Of a DNA stretch of 64,000 nucleotides, positions 9,566 to 20,674 are shown piece by piece. The DNA is from Serripes groenlandicus (Eukaryota > Mollusca > Bivalvia > Cardiida > Cardiidae). Both the position numbers and the translations under genes were made by a program. Within the stretch, counting starts at the first letter, position 1; every line of letters starts with the position of its first letter. The stretch is from the NCBI GenBank assembly GCA_031761405.1, contig JASEVX010000132.1:372001-436000 (forward strand). Direction: 5' to 3'. The notes beneath the pieces are model-generated. The model was not told the DNA's origin. It saw only the letters and a program-made list of their open reading frames with translations, and searched no databases.

Positions 9566-11561
9566 CGTATGTCCACATTTCTTGTAAGCACTACTCCTCC
9601 TAAACGGCTCAATGGATTTGGTTCAAACTTTACATGAAGGTTACACATCATATGTAGATATGCATGAAGGAAGATCATATGCCTCGGATTCTTCCAAGGG
9701 CAGATAATTCAACTTAGAGGTTACCTGCGAGGGACTCCTGTGCACATACCTCCACATTTCTTGTAAGCACTACTCCTCCTAAACGGCTCAATGGATTTGG
9801 GTCAAACTTTACATGAACGTTACACATCATATGTAGATATGCATAAAGGAAGATCATATGCCTCGGATTCTTCCAAGGGCAGATAATTCAACTTAGAGGT
9901 TACCTGCGAGGGACTCCTGTGCACATACCTCCACATTTCTTGTAAGCACTACTCCTCCTAAACGTCTCAATGGATTTGGTTCAAACTTTACATGAAGGTT
10001 ACACATCATATGTAGATATGCATGAAGGAAGATCATACGCCTCGGATTCTTCCAAGGGCAGATAATTTAACTTAGAGGTTACCTGCGAGGGACTCCTGTG
10101 CACATACCTCCACATTTCTTGTAAGCACTACTCCTCCTAAACGGCTCAATGGATTTGGTTCAAACTTTACATGAAGGTTACACATCATATGTAGATATGC
10201 ATGAAGGAAGATCATACGCCTCAGATTCTTCCAAGGGCAGATAATTCAACTTAGAGGTTACCTGCGAGGGACTCCTGTGCACATACCTCCACATCTCTTG
10301 TAAGCACTACTCCTCCTAAACGGCTCAATGGATTTGGGTCAAACTTTACATGAAGGTTACACATCATATGTAGATATGCATGAAGGAAGATCATATGTAT
10401 CGGATTCTTCCAAGGGCAGATAATTCAACTTAGAGGTTACCTGCGAGGGACTCCTGTGCACATACCTCCACATTTCTTGTAAGCACTACTCCTCCTAAAC
10501 GGCTCAATGGATTTGGTTCAAACTTTACATGAAGGTTACACATCATATGTAGATATGCATGAAGGAAGATCATATGCCTCGGATTCTTCCAAGGGCAGAT
10601 AATTCAACTTAGAGGTTACCTGCGAGGGACTCCTGTGCACATACCTCCACATTTCTTGTAAGCACTACTCCTCCTAAACGTCTCAATGGATTTGGTTCAA
10701 ACTTTACATGAAGGTTACACATCATATGTAGATATGCATGAAGGAAGATCATACGCCTCGGATTCTTCCAAGGGCAGATAATTTAACTTAGAGGTTACCT
10801 GCGAGGGACTCCTGTGCACATACCTCCACATTTCTTGTAAGCACTACTCCTCCTAAACGGCTCAATGGATTTGGTTCAAACTTTACATGAAGGTTACACA
10901 TCATATGTAGATATGCATGAAGGAAGATCATACGCCTCAGATTCTTCCAAGGGCAGATAATTCAACTTAGAGGTTACCTGCGAGGGACTCCTGTGCACAT
11001 ACCTCCACATCTCTTGTAAGCACTACTCCTCCTAAATGGCTCAATGGATTTGGGTCAAACTTTACATGAAGGTTACACATCATATGTAGATATGCATGAA
11101 GGAAGATCATATGTATCGGATTCTTCCAAGGGCAGATAATTCAACTTAGAGGTTACCTGCGAGGGACTCCTGTGCACATACCTCCACATTTCTTGTAAGC
11201 ACTACTCCTCCTAAACGGCTCAATGGATTTGGTTCAAACTTTACATGAAGGTTACACATCATATGTAGATATGCATGAAGGAAGATCATACGCCTCGGAT
11301 TCTTCCAAGGGCAGATAATTCAACTTAGAGGTTGCCTGCGAGGGACTCCTGTGCACATACCTCTACATTTCTTGTAAGCACTACTGAGTCAAACTGTATA
11401 TGAAGGCTACACATTATATGTAGATATGCATGAAGGAAGATTTTTCTCCTCAGATTCTTCCAAGGGAAGATAAGCAAAGTAGAAACTTTACCAATGTATC
11501 CGATGCTTTGGGAGGGGAGCGGGGGGTATTCTTTAGTGAGCTTTGCTCACAGTATTTCTAG
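9461..11561 (+). mobile_element. HINE-B copy 1 with 179-bp tandem core
   Basis: 5' end ATACCCCCGGCAAAC, then a long GTCT/GTCC microsatellite (about 9508-9570). About ten 179-bp units follow (starts near 9573, 9752, 9931, 10110 and so on). The 3' end has GGGGGGTAT, the hairpin GTGAGC-TTT-GCTCAC and CTAG at 11558-11561. Variants repeat every four units (716 bp). Confidence 0.92.
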
Positions 11562-12025
11562 TTAAATATTGATGAGAACTCGGTTCCTTTTGCAAACCAG
11601 CCAGATCCACCCTTGCAACACTTGATTATGGCCCTTGAAATTGTAAAAATTGCTATAATAGAGCTTGTGAACACAATATAGGCTCCATTTACTCTCTGAT
11701 CTTCACCAAACTTAGATAGCAGTTAAATATTGATGAGAGCTCGGTTCCTTTCAAAAACCAGCCAGATCGGCCCATGCAAGACTGGATTATGGCCCTTGAA
11801 ATTGTCAAAATTGCTATAATACAGCTTGTGAACTCGATATAGCGGCCATTTACTATATGATCTTCACCATACATACATGCTCTAGATTGAAAATGACCAA
11901 AGAACTATCCCATTAGAGCATAGGCCCTCATCGGCCTCTTGATAGATGTTATGACACATATACAGACAAAACATAAATCTTTTTGAAGTAAATTACAATT
12001 ACTTTTGTACATTTTCAATCTGTAG

Positions 12026-12192
12026 AATACTTCATGGTAAAATGCACGCAAAGACAGGGATGGGTTCAGCTGATAGGCAAGGAATGGGCGCCAGACAGTC
12101 CATTATTCTACGATTTCTGAATGGATCAAGGGAGGAAGAGTTAAAGATATTTATAGATATTACCTTCAAACCATTCTTGGATTTCACATTAG
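12026..12192 (+). CDS. UTP20: UTP20-like exon 1 (of those visible)
   Basis: Acceptor AATCTGTAG at 12025. The reading frame from 12027 gives ILHGKMHAKTGMG, then ARQSIILRFLNGSREEELK and FKPFLDFTL, matching the UTP20 segment with the I/V-LRFL-x-G pattern. It ends in phase 1 at 12192, which fits exon 2 exactly. The expected donor reads ATAAAC instead of GTAAAC. Confidence 0.75.
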
Positions 12193-12202
12193 ATAAACTC
12201 AT

Positions 12203-12434
12203 TTAATCCTTTCCCACATGTAGATTCCCTTTTGACATATCTTCAGCAGACAACTCTTGAAAATATTGCAACAAAATGAAAAATCACTAAAAATGAGAAA
12301 TTTCTCTTTTTGTCACAATGTTTTCAACTCTATGCTGTTAATATACTTCCATTTATAGACGTTTTTTTCGTATTTTTGCCAAAATGTTTTCAAAGTCATC
12401 TTCTGGATATTTGTTGCATTTTGGAAAGTGTTAA
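12203..12434. mobile_element. TTAA-MITE copy, degenerate
   Basis: Ends TTAATCCTTTCCCACATG and GGAAAGTGTTAA. The internal AAATTTCTC hairpin core is still recognisable. Confidence 0.75.
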
Positions 12435-12591
12435 TTTGTCAGTAAATGTTTTTGCAAAAAAGGTCTGATTGTCTTATCATCAGCGCAAAATCATGTATAC
12501 TGCGACTACGTTTTAATTTTCTTTTTTATGAAAATATATAGGAATATCAATCATCATCATGCAGTTGTACACCATTGATCTAATGAATGGG

Positions 12592-12822
12592 TTAACCCTT
12601 TCCCTCATATAGACGCTTTCTGACGTCTCTGCAGCAGACGGCTTTTTGAAAACATAGTGGCAAAAGAAGAAATTGTTCAAAACGAGCAATTTCTACTTTT
12701 GCCACAATGTTTTTCTACTTTTAGTCATAGGTTATCCATTCAATTATAGAGATTTTCTACTCTTTGATAAAATATGTTCAAATTCGTCTGCTGCAGAATT
12801 GTCGTATAAGGGAAAGGTTTAA
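12592..12822. mobile_element. TTAA-MITE copy, full length
   Basis: TTAACCCTTTCCCTCATATA at the left, GTCTGCTGCAG near the right end, closing GGAAAGGTTTAA. It is immediately followed by another copy that starts at the next TTAA. Confidence 0.9.
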
Positions 12823-13010
12823 TTAAACCCTTTCCCACATACATCCAATCTACAGCAAATAAAGTATTTAGGCCAAAATATCAAAATGTATATGATTTAA
12901 ACTATAATTAAATGTTGTGAATTGTAAAGCCACAATAGCTCAGTTGGTAACGAAAAGAGCTATTAACCCTTTCCCTCATACAACAATTCTGCAGCAGACG
13001 ACTTTGCTTG
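12823..13010. mobile_element. Two left-half TTAA-MITE fragments and a tRNA-like box
   Basis: One left end begins at 12823 and a second at about 12965 (TTAACCCTTTCCCTCATACA, then CTGCAGCAGACGACTTTG). Neither has its right half. Between them TAGCTCAGTTGG at 12936-12947 matches a tRNA A box and may be a SINE head remnant. Confidence 0.55.
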
Positions 13011-13722
13011 GCCATGTATTTTTTCTGATGGTTGGCATTAGTCACTGTGAATAATAGCATTCATCATCTTCCTCAATGGGTTCTAAATAGTCTTATGTTG
13101 AAAGGTATCCAGTTGCTTGAGAATGATATTGTGTTAAGTACTGGTACTTTAAAACCAAGAACACATGGTTACATTGCAAAAAACTGTTGGAAATGGTGTT
13201 AAACTGGAATAAATCAATCTTACATTTAAAATTGAAATGTATTTAAAAGGTGAAATTGCTCATTATGAGATTTTGGAAAGGTTAAAATATTCGGCACAAA
13301 TATGTATATAAATATTGATTGTCATATATGCATGATCCAGGGCTATGATTTTTAAACACTGGAATTTTGCCCTTGTCACATAAATAGTTGAATAGTGATT
13401 TATCAATGAACAATGCTCTGCAAATACCGACCTTAATGTAATTATTTTACACATGTGGAAAAAACAATGCCAGTGCATTTATGCTAAGAAGCAAAATGGA
13501 TACTGCTTTATAAACGTTTCTGAAAACCTTCAAGGACTTATTTGTGAACGGTGTAGATTCAGATCAGACTGCACATATGTGCTGGCTGATCTGAATCTTC
13601 ACTGTTTGAACATGCTTGATGGTCGGATTTTTAAGACTGTTCAATAGAAGGATACATTTCAGGTTTCTAGACAGATAATTAAACATAATTAACAAATCTA
13701 TGCAAATTACTGTTTTTTACAG
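13011..13722. other. Intron sequence with one palindromic repeat
   Basis: No exon found. A palindrome at 13550-13605 pairs GATTCAGATCAG with CTGATCTGAATC around GCACATATGTGC. The 64-codon open frame across it (13453-13647) has no support as a gene. Confidence 0.6.
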
Positions 13723-13801
13723 ACAATTTATTTGAGAAAGTAAAAGATATTGGAATGAACGTCGATTTGTCCAAGGTTATCTCCATCAAGAAGTCACAAG
13801 G
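13723..13801 (+). CDS. UTP20: UTP20-like exon 2
   Basis: Acceptor TGTTTTTTACAG and donor GTTTGT at 13802. The frame gives NLFEKVKDIGMNVDLSKV and then ISIKKSQ. Phases match exons 1 and 3 (two bases in, two bases out). The donor is not strong but agrees in phase. Confidence 0.75.
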
Positions 13802-13841
13802 GTTTGTAGAAAGCTTTTCTACCTTTTATTTGTTATCCATA

Positions 13842-13988
13842 CTCCTTTCCCTCATATAGATGCTTTCTGATGCCTCTGCAGCAGACAGCTTATTGAAAAC
13901 ATAGTGACAAAAGAAGAAATTGCTCAAAACAAGCAAAATATGTTCAAAGTCGTCTGCTGCAGAACTGTTGTATGAGGGAAAGAGTTCC
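13842..13988. mobile_element. TTAA-MITE copy with internal deletion
   Basis: Both ends are recognisable (CTTTCCCTCATATAGATGC and GTCTGCTGCAG...GAGGGAAAG), but the right arm of the core hairpin is lost. Confidence 0.8.
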
Positions 13989-14694
13989 TATGTAGTTGTT
14001 TGGGCATGTATACAACTTTCACAACAATGATTTCTACTAACTTTTGTGTTGCCTGACTGACTTGGCAGTCTGACACAAAGGGGTCTCTTCTCCATCATCA
14101 GCTTGTCGCGCTTTCACTTACCGACTAAAAGGTAGGCTTGAGTTCCTTTGAACACTCGTGATAGAATCTCAGTCCTTTATTCAGACTATCTGTGCTTCCC
14201 TGAAGATTTTCAAAATTTTGAGGAGTCCGAAAAAAATATGTCATGTATATTATTCAGTTTCCAATCTAGGATTCCAAAACAAGGGGGAAATTTTATCGTA
14301 AAATTGATTTTATGAACAAATTGAGGCATTTTTCCTCCTTTGTCTATGTAAAAAAAGATCCCCCCTTCCTTACAAATCTAGGTGGGAATATTCATAACAG
14401 TGTGATGATAAGCACGACCCCCCCTCCTAGATTGGACACTGGTTGTTCAACCTTTTCCCTGATTCAGAGAACTTTGGACATTTTAACAGAAGTTGACTTT
14501 TGAAAAGATTGCTGGAAAGTAAATAGACTGCCAGCCCCTCGTTGAAAGACGAATGATGCTTGTTACAATGCCTTTTGTTAAACTCACAACCTTAGATCTG
14601 AAGCCTTCATCCTTATCGACTGACCATTCGTGGCTCAAAGAGGAAATAAGATGAACTGCTTGTCTCCCTAATTATGTAATAGTTATACCCCCCG
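13989..14694. other. Intron sequence with a minus-strand SINE fragment
   Basis: No exon seen. 14528-14600 (GAAAGACGAATGATGCTTGT region) resembles the SINE at 33205-33508 in reverse orientation. Confidence 0.5.
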
Positions 14695-16583
14695 GCAAAC
14701 AAAGTTTGGGGGGGTATATAGGAATCACCCTGTCTGTCCGTCTGTCTGTCCGTCTGTCTGTCTGTCCGTATGTCCACATTTCTTGTAAGCACTACTCCTC
14801 CTAAACGGCTCAATGGATTTGGTTCAAACTTTACATGAAGGTTACACATCATATGTAGATATGCATGAAGGAAGATCACACGCCTCGGACTCTTCCAAGG
14901 GGAGATAATTTAACTTAGAGGTTATCTGCGAGGGACTCCTGTGCACATACCTCCACATTTCTTGTAAGCACTACTCCTCCTAAACGGCTCAATGGATTTG
15001 GTTCAAACTTTACATGAAGGTTACACATCATATGTAGATATGCATGAAGGAAGATCATATGCCTCGGATTCTTCCAAGGGCAGATAATTCAACTTAGAGG
15101 TTACCTGCGAGGGACTCCTGTGCACATACCTCCACATTTCTTGTAAGCACTACTCCTCCTAAACGGCTCAATGGATTTGGGTCAAACTTTACATGAAGGT
15201 TACACATCATATGTAGATATGCATAAAGGAAGATCATATGCCTCGGATTCTTCCAAGGGCAGATAATTCAACTTAGAGGTTACCTGCGAGGGACTCCTGT
15301 GCACATACCTCCACATTTCTTGTAAGCACTACTCCTCCTAAACGGCTCAATGGATTTGGTTCAAACTTTACATGAAGGTTACACATCATATGTAGATATG
15401 CATGAAGGAAGATCACACGCCTCGGACTCTTCCAAGGGGAGATAATTTAACTTAGAGGTTATCTGCGAGGGACTCCTGTGCACATACCTCCACATTTCTT
15501 GTAAGCACTACTCCTCCTAAACGGCTCAATGGATTTGGTTCAAACTTTACATGAAGGTTACACATCATATGTAGATATGCATGAAGGAAGATCATATGCC
15601 TCGGATTCTTCCAAGGGCAGATAATTCAACTTAGAGGTTACCTGCGAGGGACTCCTGTGCACATACCTCCACATTTCTTGTAAGCACTACTCCTCCTAAA
15701 CGGCTCAATGGATTTGGGTCAAACTTTACATGAAGGTTACACATCATATGTAGATATGCATAAAGGAAGATCATATGCCTCGGATTCTTCCAAGGGCAGA
15801 TAATTCAACTTAGAGGTTACCTGCGAGGGACTCCTGTGCACATACCTCCACATTTCTTGTAAGCACTACTCCTCCTAAACGTCTCAATGGATTTGGTTCA
15901 AACTTTACATGAAGGTTACACATCATATGTAGATATGCATGAAGGAAGATCATACGCCTCGGATTCTTCCAAGGGCAGATAATTTAACTTAGAGGTTACC
16001 TGCGAGGGACTCCTGTGCACATACCTCCACATTTCTTGTAAGCACTACTCCTCCTAAACGGCTCAATGGATTTGGTTCAAACTTTACATGAAGGTTACAC
16101 ATCATATGTAGATATGCATGAAGGAAGATCATATGTATCGGATTCTTCCAAGGGCAGATAATTCAACTTAGAGGTTACCTGCGAGGGACTCCTGTGCACA
16201 TACCTCCACATTTCTTGTAAGCACTACTCCTCCTAAACGGCTCAATGGATTTGGTTCAAACTTTACATGAAGGTTACACATCATATGTAGATATGCATGA
16301 AGGAAGATCATACGCCTCGGATTCTTCCAAGGGCAGATAATTCAACTTAGAGGTTGCCTGCGAGGGACTCCTGTGCACATACCTCTACATTTCTTGTAAG
16401 CACTACTGAGTCAAACTGTATATGAAGGCTACACATTATATGTAGATATGCATGAAGGAAGATTTTTCTCCTCAGATTCTTCCAAGGGAAGATAAGCAAA
16501 GTAGAAACTTTACCAATGTATCCGATGCTTTGGGAGGGGAGCGGGGGGTATTCTTTAGTGAGCTTTGCTCACAGTATTTCTAG
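14695..16583 (+). mobile_element. HINE-B copy 2
   Basis: 5' ATACCCCCCGGCAAAC, short GTCT/GTCC tract, about nine 179-bp units, then GGGGGGTAT, the GTGAGC hairpin and CTAG at 16580-16583. The first three units (14774-15309) are repeated almost exactly at 15311-15846, a three-unit (537-bp) duplication. Confidence 0.92.
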
Positions 16584-16672
16584 TTTGTTTTGGTGTTGCC
16601 TGTCCGTCATTTGGAAATCTGTCTGTCACCCTTTCATTTACTGACATATTTGAAGGCAACCAATATGTTCCT

Positions 16673-16824
16673 TTAACCCTTTCCAACATACAGACTCTTT
16701 TTGGCTAGCACAATTTGTCCTTTTGCCACAATGTTTTCAACTTTATTCAATATTTTTTTTTTCATTTATAGAGTTTCTAAAAGATTTACCCAAATGGTTT
16801 CCAAGTCATCTGATGAAGATTTTT
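16673..16824. mobile_element. TTAA-MITE copy, right end lost
   Basis: Left end TTAACCCTTTCCAACATAC and the core are present. HINE-E copy 1 begins where the right arm should continue. Confidence 0.75.
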
Positions 16825-17557
16825 ATGCCCCCGGAATCTTCGATTCGGTGGGCATATAGTTTTCGGCCTGTCCGTCTGTTGGTCTGTTGGTCTGTTGGTC
16901 TCTTTGTCTGTGGCAAAAAAAAACTTTAACCTTGACCACAACTTTTGAACCATAACAGGTACGGCTACCATATTTCACATGTGTATTCCTTGTGACATGA
17001 CATTTCTGTCAGTACCAAACTTTTTGACCTTGCGACCTTGACCTTTGACCTACGTCTCTTTGTCGAAAAAAACTTTAACCTTCACCACTACTTTTGAACC
17101 GTAACAGGTACGGCTACCATATTTCACATGTGTATTCCTTGTGACATGACCTTTCTGTCAGTACCAAAATTTTTGACCTTGCGACCTTGATCTTTGACCT
17201 ACGTCTCTTTGTCGAAAAAAACTTTAACCTTCACCACTACTTTTGAACTGTAACAGGTACGGCTACCATATTTCACATGTGTATTCCTTGTGACATGACC
17301 TTTCTGTCAGTACCAAAATCTTTGACCTACATCTCTTTGTCTGTCTGTCTTTTGAACCGTAACAGGCACGGCTACCATATTTCACATGTGTATTCCTTGT
17401 GACATGACGTTTCTGTCAGTACCAAAATCTTTGACCTTGCGACCTTGACCTTTGACCTACGTCTCTTTGTCTGTCATTCGAAAAAAAAATTAACCTTGAC
17501 CACTACTTTTGAACCGTAACAGGTATGGGGGCATCAGTGTTTCACAAACACATCTTG
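16825..17557 (+). mobile_element. HINE-E copy 1
   Basis: 5' ATGCCCCCGGAATC with a hairpin, then a GTCT/GTTG tract. About four ~135-bp units carry TTGACCTTGCGACCTTGACC. The 3' end has GGGGGCAT, the hairpin GTGTTT-CAC-AAACAC and CTTG ending at 17557. The last base lies 18 bp from exon 3. Confidence 0.9.
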
Positions 17558-17575
17558 TTTTGTTTATTCTTACAG

Positions 17576-17771
17576 AGTGATGAGCTCCATGGAGATCATT
17601 CTGAAGAAACTTGGTCACATGATAGACAGTTATCTCCCCCACATGTTACAAATCATTGTTGGACTCGGGACCCTCAGTACGGTGTGTTTGGAGATCAGGG
17701 ATAGACTTGTCCCTTTTGTCCTGAACCCGTTAACGAGAATCAGACAGATGACTTTGTCCAGGGTCATGCAG
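17576..17771 (+). CDS. UTP20: UTP20-like exon 3
   Basis: Acceptor TTTATTCTTACAG, donor GTACAC. One base completes the codon from exon 2, then 65 codons: MSSMEIILKKLGHMIDSYLP and further HEAT-type helices ending LNPLTRIRQMTLSRVMQ. This is the most clearly recognisable UTP20 block in the window. It ends at a codon boundary. The next exon found joins in phase, but in the human protein about 600 residues lie between them. Confidence 0.9.
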
Positions 17772-17793
17772 GTACACTTAACCTTTGTTTACT

Positions 17794-18025
17794 TTAACCC
17801 TTTCCCACATGTATACAACAAATCTGCAGCAGAAGACTGTGAAAACAACTAGGCAAAAACATGGAAAAGTGCTATAAATGTAGGTATAACTACTAATAAA
17901 AGTTTAAAACATTGTGGCAAAAGAAGAAATTGCTTGTTTTGAGCAATTTTTACTTTTGACATAATGTTTTGAAAAGTCGTCTTCAACAGAGGGCTGAGAA
18001 AGCATCTCTATGCAGGAAAGGGTAA
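17794..18025. mobile_element. TTAA-MITE copy, full length
   Basis: Starts 22 bp after the exon 3 donor. Left end TTAACCCTTTCCCACATGT, right end GCAGGAAAGGGTAAA. Confidence 0.85.
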
Positions 18026-18146
18026 AGACATGCAGCAGAATACTTTTGAAAACATTTTGTAAAAAAATGAATTTGTTCATAATGAGCAATTCTCCTTTTG
18101 TTACAATGTTTTCCATTCTTTTCAATAATTATACATTTTGATTTTT
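18026..18146. mobile_element. TTAA-MITE fragment
   Basis: GCAGCAGAATACTTTTG, hairpin core and AATAATTATACATT, ended by the insertion of HINE-E copy 2. Confidence 0.6.
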
Positions 18147-18698
18147 ATGCCCCCGGAATCTCTGATTCGGTGGGCATCTAGTTTTTGGCCTGTCTGTCTG
18201 TCTGTCTGTCTGCATGAAAAAAACTTTAACCTTGACCACTTCTTTTGAACCATAAATGGTACGGCTACCATATTTCACATGTGTATTCCTTGTGACATGA
18301 CCGTTCTGTCAGTACCAAAATTTTTGACCTTGCGACCTTGACCTTTGACCTAGATGTTGCCATTCTCGAAAAAAACTTTAACCTTGGCCATTACTTTTGA
18401 ACCATAACAGGTACGGCTACCATATTTCACATGTGTATTCCTTGTGACATGACCTTTCTGTCAGTACCAACATTTTTGACCTTGCGACCTTGACCTTTGA
18501 CCTAGATGTTGCCATTCTCGAAAAAAACTTTAACCTTGGCCATTACTTTTGAACCATAACAGGTACGGCTACCATATTTCACATGTGTATTCCTTGTGAC
18601 ATGACCTTTCTGTCAGTACCAACATTTTTGACCTTGCGACCTTGACCTTTGACCTAGATGTTGCCATTTGGGGGCATCAGTTTTTCACAAACATCTTG
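18147..18698 (+). mobile_element. HINE-E copy 2
   Basis: 5' ATGCCCCCGGAATCTC, GTCT tract, three units, 3' GGGGGCATCAG, hairpin around TTTTTCACAAAC and CTTG. Confidence 0.88.
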
Positions 18699-19008
18699 TT
18701 TATGATGTCATAATTTGAAGAACATTGTGTTCTCGGAATTGGACATCATTTGGACTCTTAAAGACTGATATTCATGAGTAATGACCTACGTCATCTCTGT
18801 GTAAGCCCTTTTGGAGTTTGCAGACGATAAATTTTGGATTAAACTTCAACTTCCCTCCTTCGTCGGTAAGTCTTGTTTAATCATTCTATTCAACATTATA
18901 AATTAAAATTTCTATTTATAGATATTTTCTAAATTTTGCCTACTTGTCATTTTCTTCAGATTTGTTGTATGTGGTATAGGGATAAATATTCACCTGGTAT
19001 ACTACTTG
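18699..19008. other. Intron sequence, first copy of a local duplication at its end
   Basis: No exon accepted. 18955-19008 is the left part of a unit repeated at 20424-20480. Confidence 0.5.
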
Positions 19009-19997
19009 TTAACCCCTTCCCTCATATAGAGGCTTTCTGACGCCTCTGCAGCAGACGGCTTTTTGAAAACATAGTGACAAAAGAAGAAATTGCTCAAAAC
19101 GAGCAATTTCTCCTTTGCCAATTTTTTTTTCACTTTTAGTCATAGGTTATCCATTCAGTTATAGAGATTTTCCTTTTTTAGCTCACCTGTGCACGAAGTG
19201 CTCAAGGTGAGTTATTGTGATTGCCCTTGTCCGGCGTCCATCGTGCGTCGTCCATCGTCCGTCAACTTTTTCTCCTCAGTAACCAGTGGGTCAATTGGGA
19301 TGAAACTTCACAGGAAGTATCCTCACATTGACCTCACCAGAATTCCTTCAAATTTTTGGGATCCATGCAGAATTCTGGTTTCCATGGCAACGAAATGTAA
19401 AAAACTTCAAAAATCTTCTTCTCGAAAACTTGTTGGCAGATTCTCAAATAATTTTGTAGAAATGTTCCTTGGATGACCTTCTATCAGATTCCTTCAAGCC
19501 ATATTGATTGGTCGAAAAACATGGCCGCCAGGGGGCGGGGCTATTTTGCCTTATATGGCTAAAGTGAAAACTTAAAAAATCTTCTACTCTGAAAGTGTCA
19601 GGCCGATTTTCAAATAATTTTGTAGAAATGTTCCTTAGGTGACCCTCTATCAGATTCCTAAAAACCATGTTGATTAGTCGAAAAACATGGCCGCCACAGG
19701 ACGGGGCTATTTTGCCTTATATGGCTTTAGTGAAAACTTAAAAAATCTTCTCCTCCGAAAGTGTTTGGCCGATTTTCAAATATCTTTGTAGAAATATTGC
19801 TAGGGTGACCCTCTATCAGATTTCTTCAAGCCATATTGATTGGTCAACAACTATGGCCGCCAGGGGCCGGGGCTTATATCGCTAAAGTGAAAAAAAAGAA
19901 ATCAGGTAAGCGATCCAGGGCCATCATGGCCCTCTTGTTTGATAAAATATGTTCAAAGTCGTCTGCTGCAGAATTGTTGTATGAGAGAAAGGGTTAA
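19009..19997. mobile_element. TTAA-MITE copy split by HINE-D
   Basis: Left part 19009-19179 and right part 19938-19997. Ends TTAACCCCTTCCCTCATATA and GAGAGAAAGGGTTAA. The neighbouring duplicated unit at 20480 lacks the MITE and has a single TTAA. Confidence 0.9.
19180..19937 (+). mobile_element. HINE-D copy 2
   Basis: 5' AGCTCACCTGTGCACGAAG, body of ~170-bp units with ATGGCCGCCAGGGG, 3' CAGGTAAGCGATCC, hairpin GGGCCATCATGGCCC and CTTG. Confidence 0.92.
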
Positions 19998-20151
19998 AGT
20001 TGTTTGCTTCAAAAAGTCTGAGGAAACATAATTTAATATCTTGATTTCTGAAATATTTTCAAAATTAGCCAAGTTGTATGAATCAGTGACAGAAAAAAAC
20101 AACTGATATACATACTACTTGTTATAGTTATTTGCTTCAAATAATTTAATT

Positions 20152-20421
20152 ATACCCCCTTAGAAGAAGAGGTGGTATATAGGACTCACTGTGTCGGGCT
20201 GTCTGTCTGTCGGTCGGAAGCCATATTTTGTCTGGCCTATTTCTTACAAACTGGGTGGAATTCAATAACATTTTACATGAAGCTTCTATACCAAGAGGAG
20301 ATGTGCATATCCTAAAGGGGTTACAATTGCATGTTATTTTATGGCCCTTTTACTTATTAAGTTATGGTGTAGGTCAAGGTGCTGTTTAGGGGGTATTTAT
20401 CATCTTCAGTGATAGTTCTAG
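20152..20421 (+). mobile_element. HINE-A copy 2, single-unit
   Basis: 270 bp with both ends: ATACCCCCTTAGAAG and GGGGGTAT, hairpin TATCA/TGATA, CTAG. One core unit of the type seen at 1-2024. Confidence 0.92.
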
Positions 20422-20423
20422 TT

Positions 20424-20595
20424 TTCTTCGGATTTGTTGTATGCGGTAAAGGGATAAATATTCTCCTGATATACTACTTGTTAAAATTGTTCGCTTCAAA
20501 AAATCTTGACTAAAAATAATTTAATATCTTGATTTCTGAAATATTTTCAAAATTAGCCAAGTTGTATGAATCAGTGACAGAATAAACAACAACTT
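20424..20595 (+). repeat. Second copy of a local tandem duplication
   Basis: Matches 18955-19012 plus 19998-20095 (shared text includes GAAATATTTTCAAAATTAGC and GTATGAATCAGTGACAGAA). A shorter third piece is at 20110-20150. Confidence 0.85.
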
Positions 20596-20674
20596 TTGTT
20601 TGATGATAATAGTTTTCCTCCTTTTTACTACAAAACTAGTTGTTGGTAGATGTAGAATCAGGTATGAGCAATGC

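Larger units (their letters stand above)
8234..11941 (+). mobile_element. HINE-C copy 1, split by a MITE and by HINE-B
   Basis: 5' end AGCTCTACTGG with the hairpin GCCAGAAGAGC; 3' end TAGAGCATAGGCCC followed by a loop, GGCCT and CTTG at 11938-11941. The body is ~180-bp units ending near GGATTATGGCCCTTGAAATTG. It carries a 600-bp MITE (8383-8982) and a HINE-B (9461-11561), after which the unit resumes at AAATATTGATGAGA. Confidence 0.85.

Noticed and set aside
9439..9678. Minus-strand open frames across HINE-B starts (also near 14613, 49798, 50742, 52167, 56772)
   Set aside because: Repeated TDRQ text is the GTCT microsatellite read backwards; the frames recur in every HINE-B copy.
9500..11400. 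CRISPR-like regular repeats
   Set aside because: The whole 179-bp unit repeats without spacers, and the context is a eukaryotic mobile element.
12930..12965. Functional tRNA gene
   Set aside because: Only an A-box-like stretch is present, without a B box or foldable arms.
13453..13647. 64-codon open frame with several cysteines
   Set aside because: Half of it is a palindromic repeat, and no splice signals or homology were found.
18842..18886. Possible short exon before the strong-looking donor GTAAGT at 18885
   Set aside because: The acceptor is weak and the translation (DKFWIKLQLPSFV) does not fit a UTP20 block I can place.
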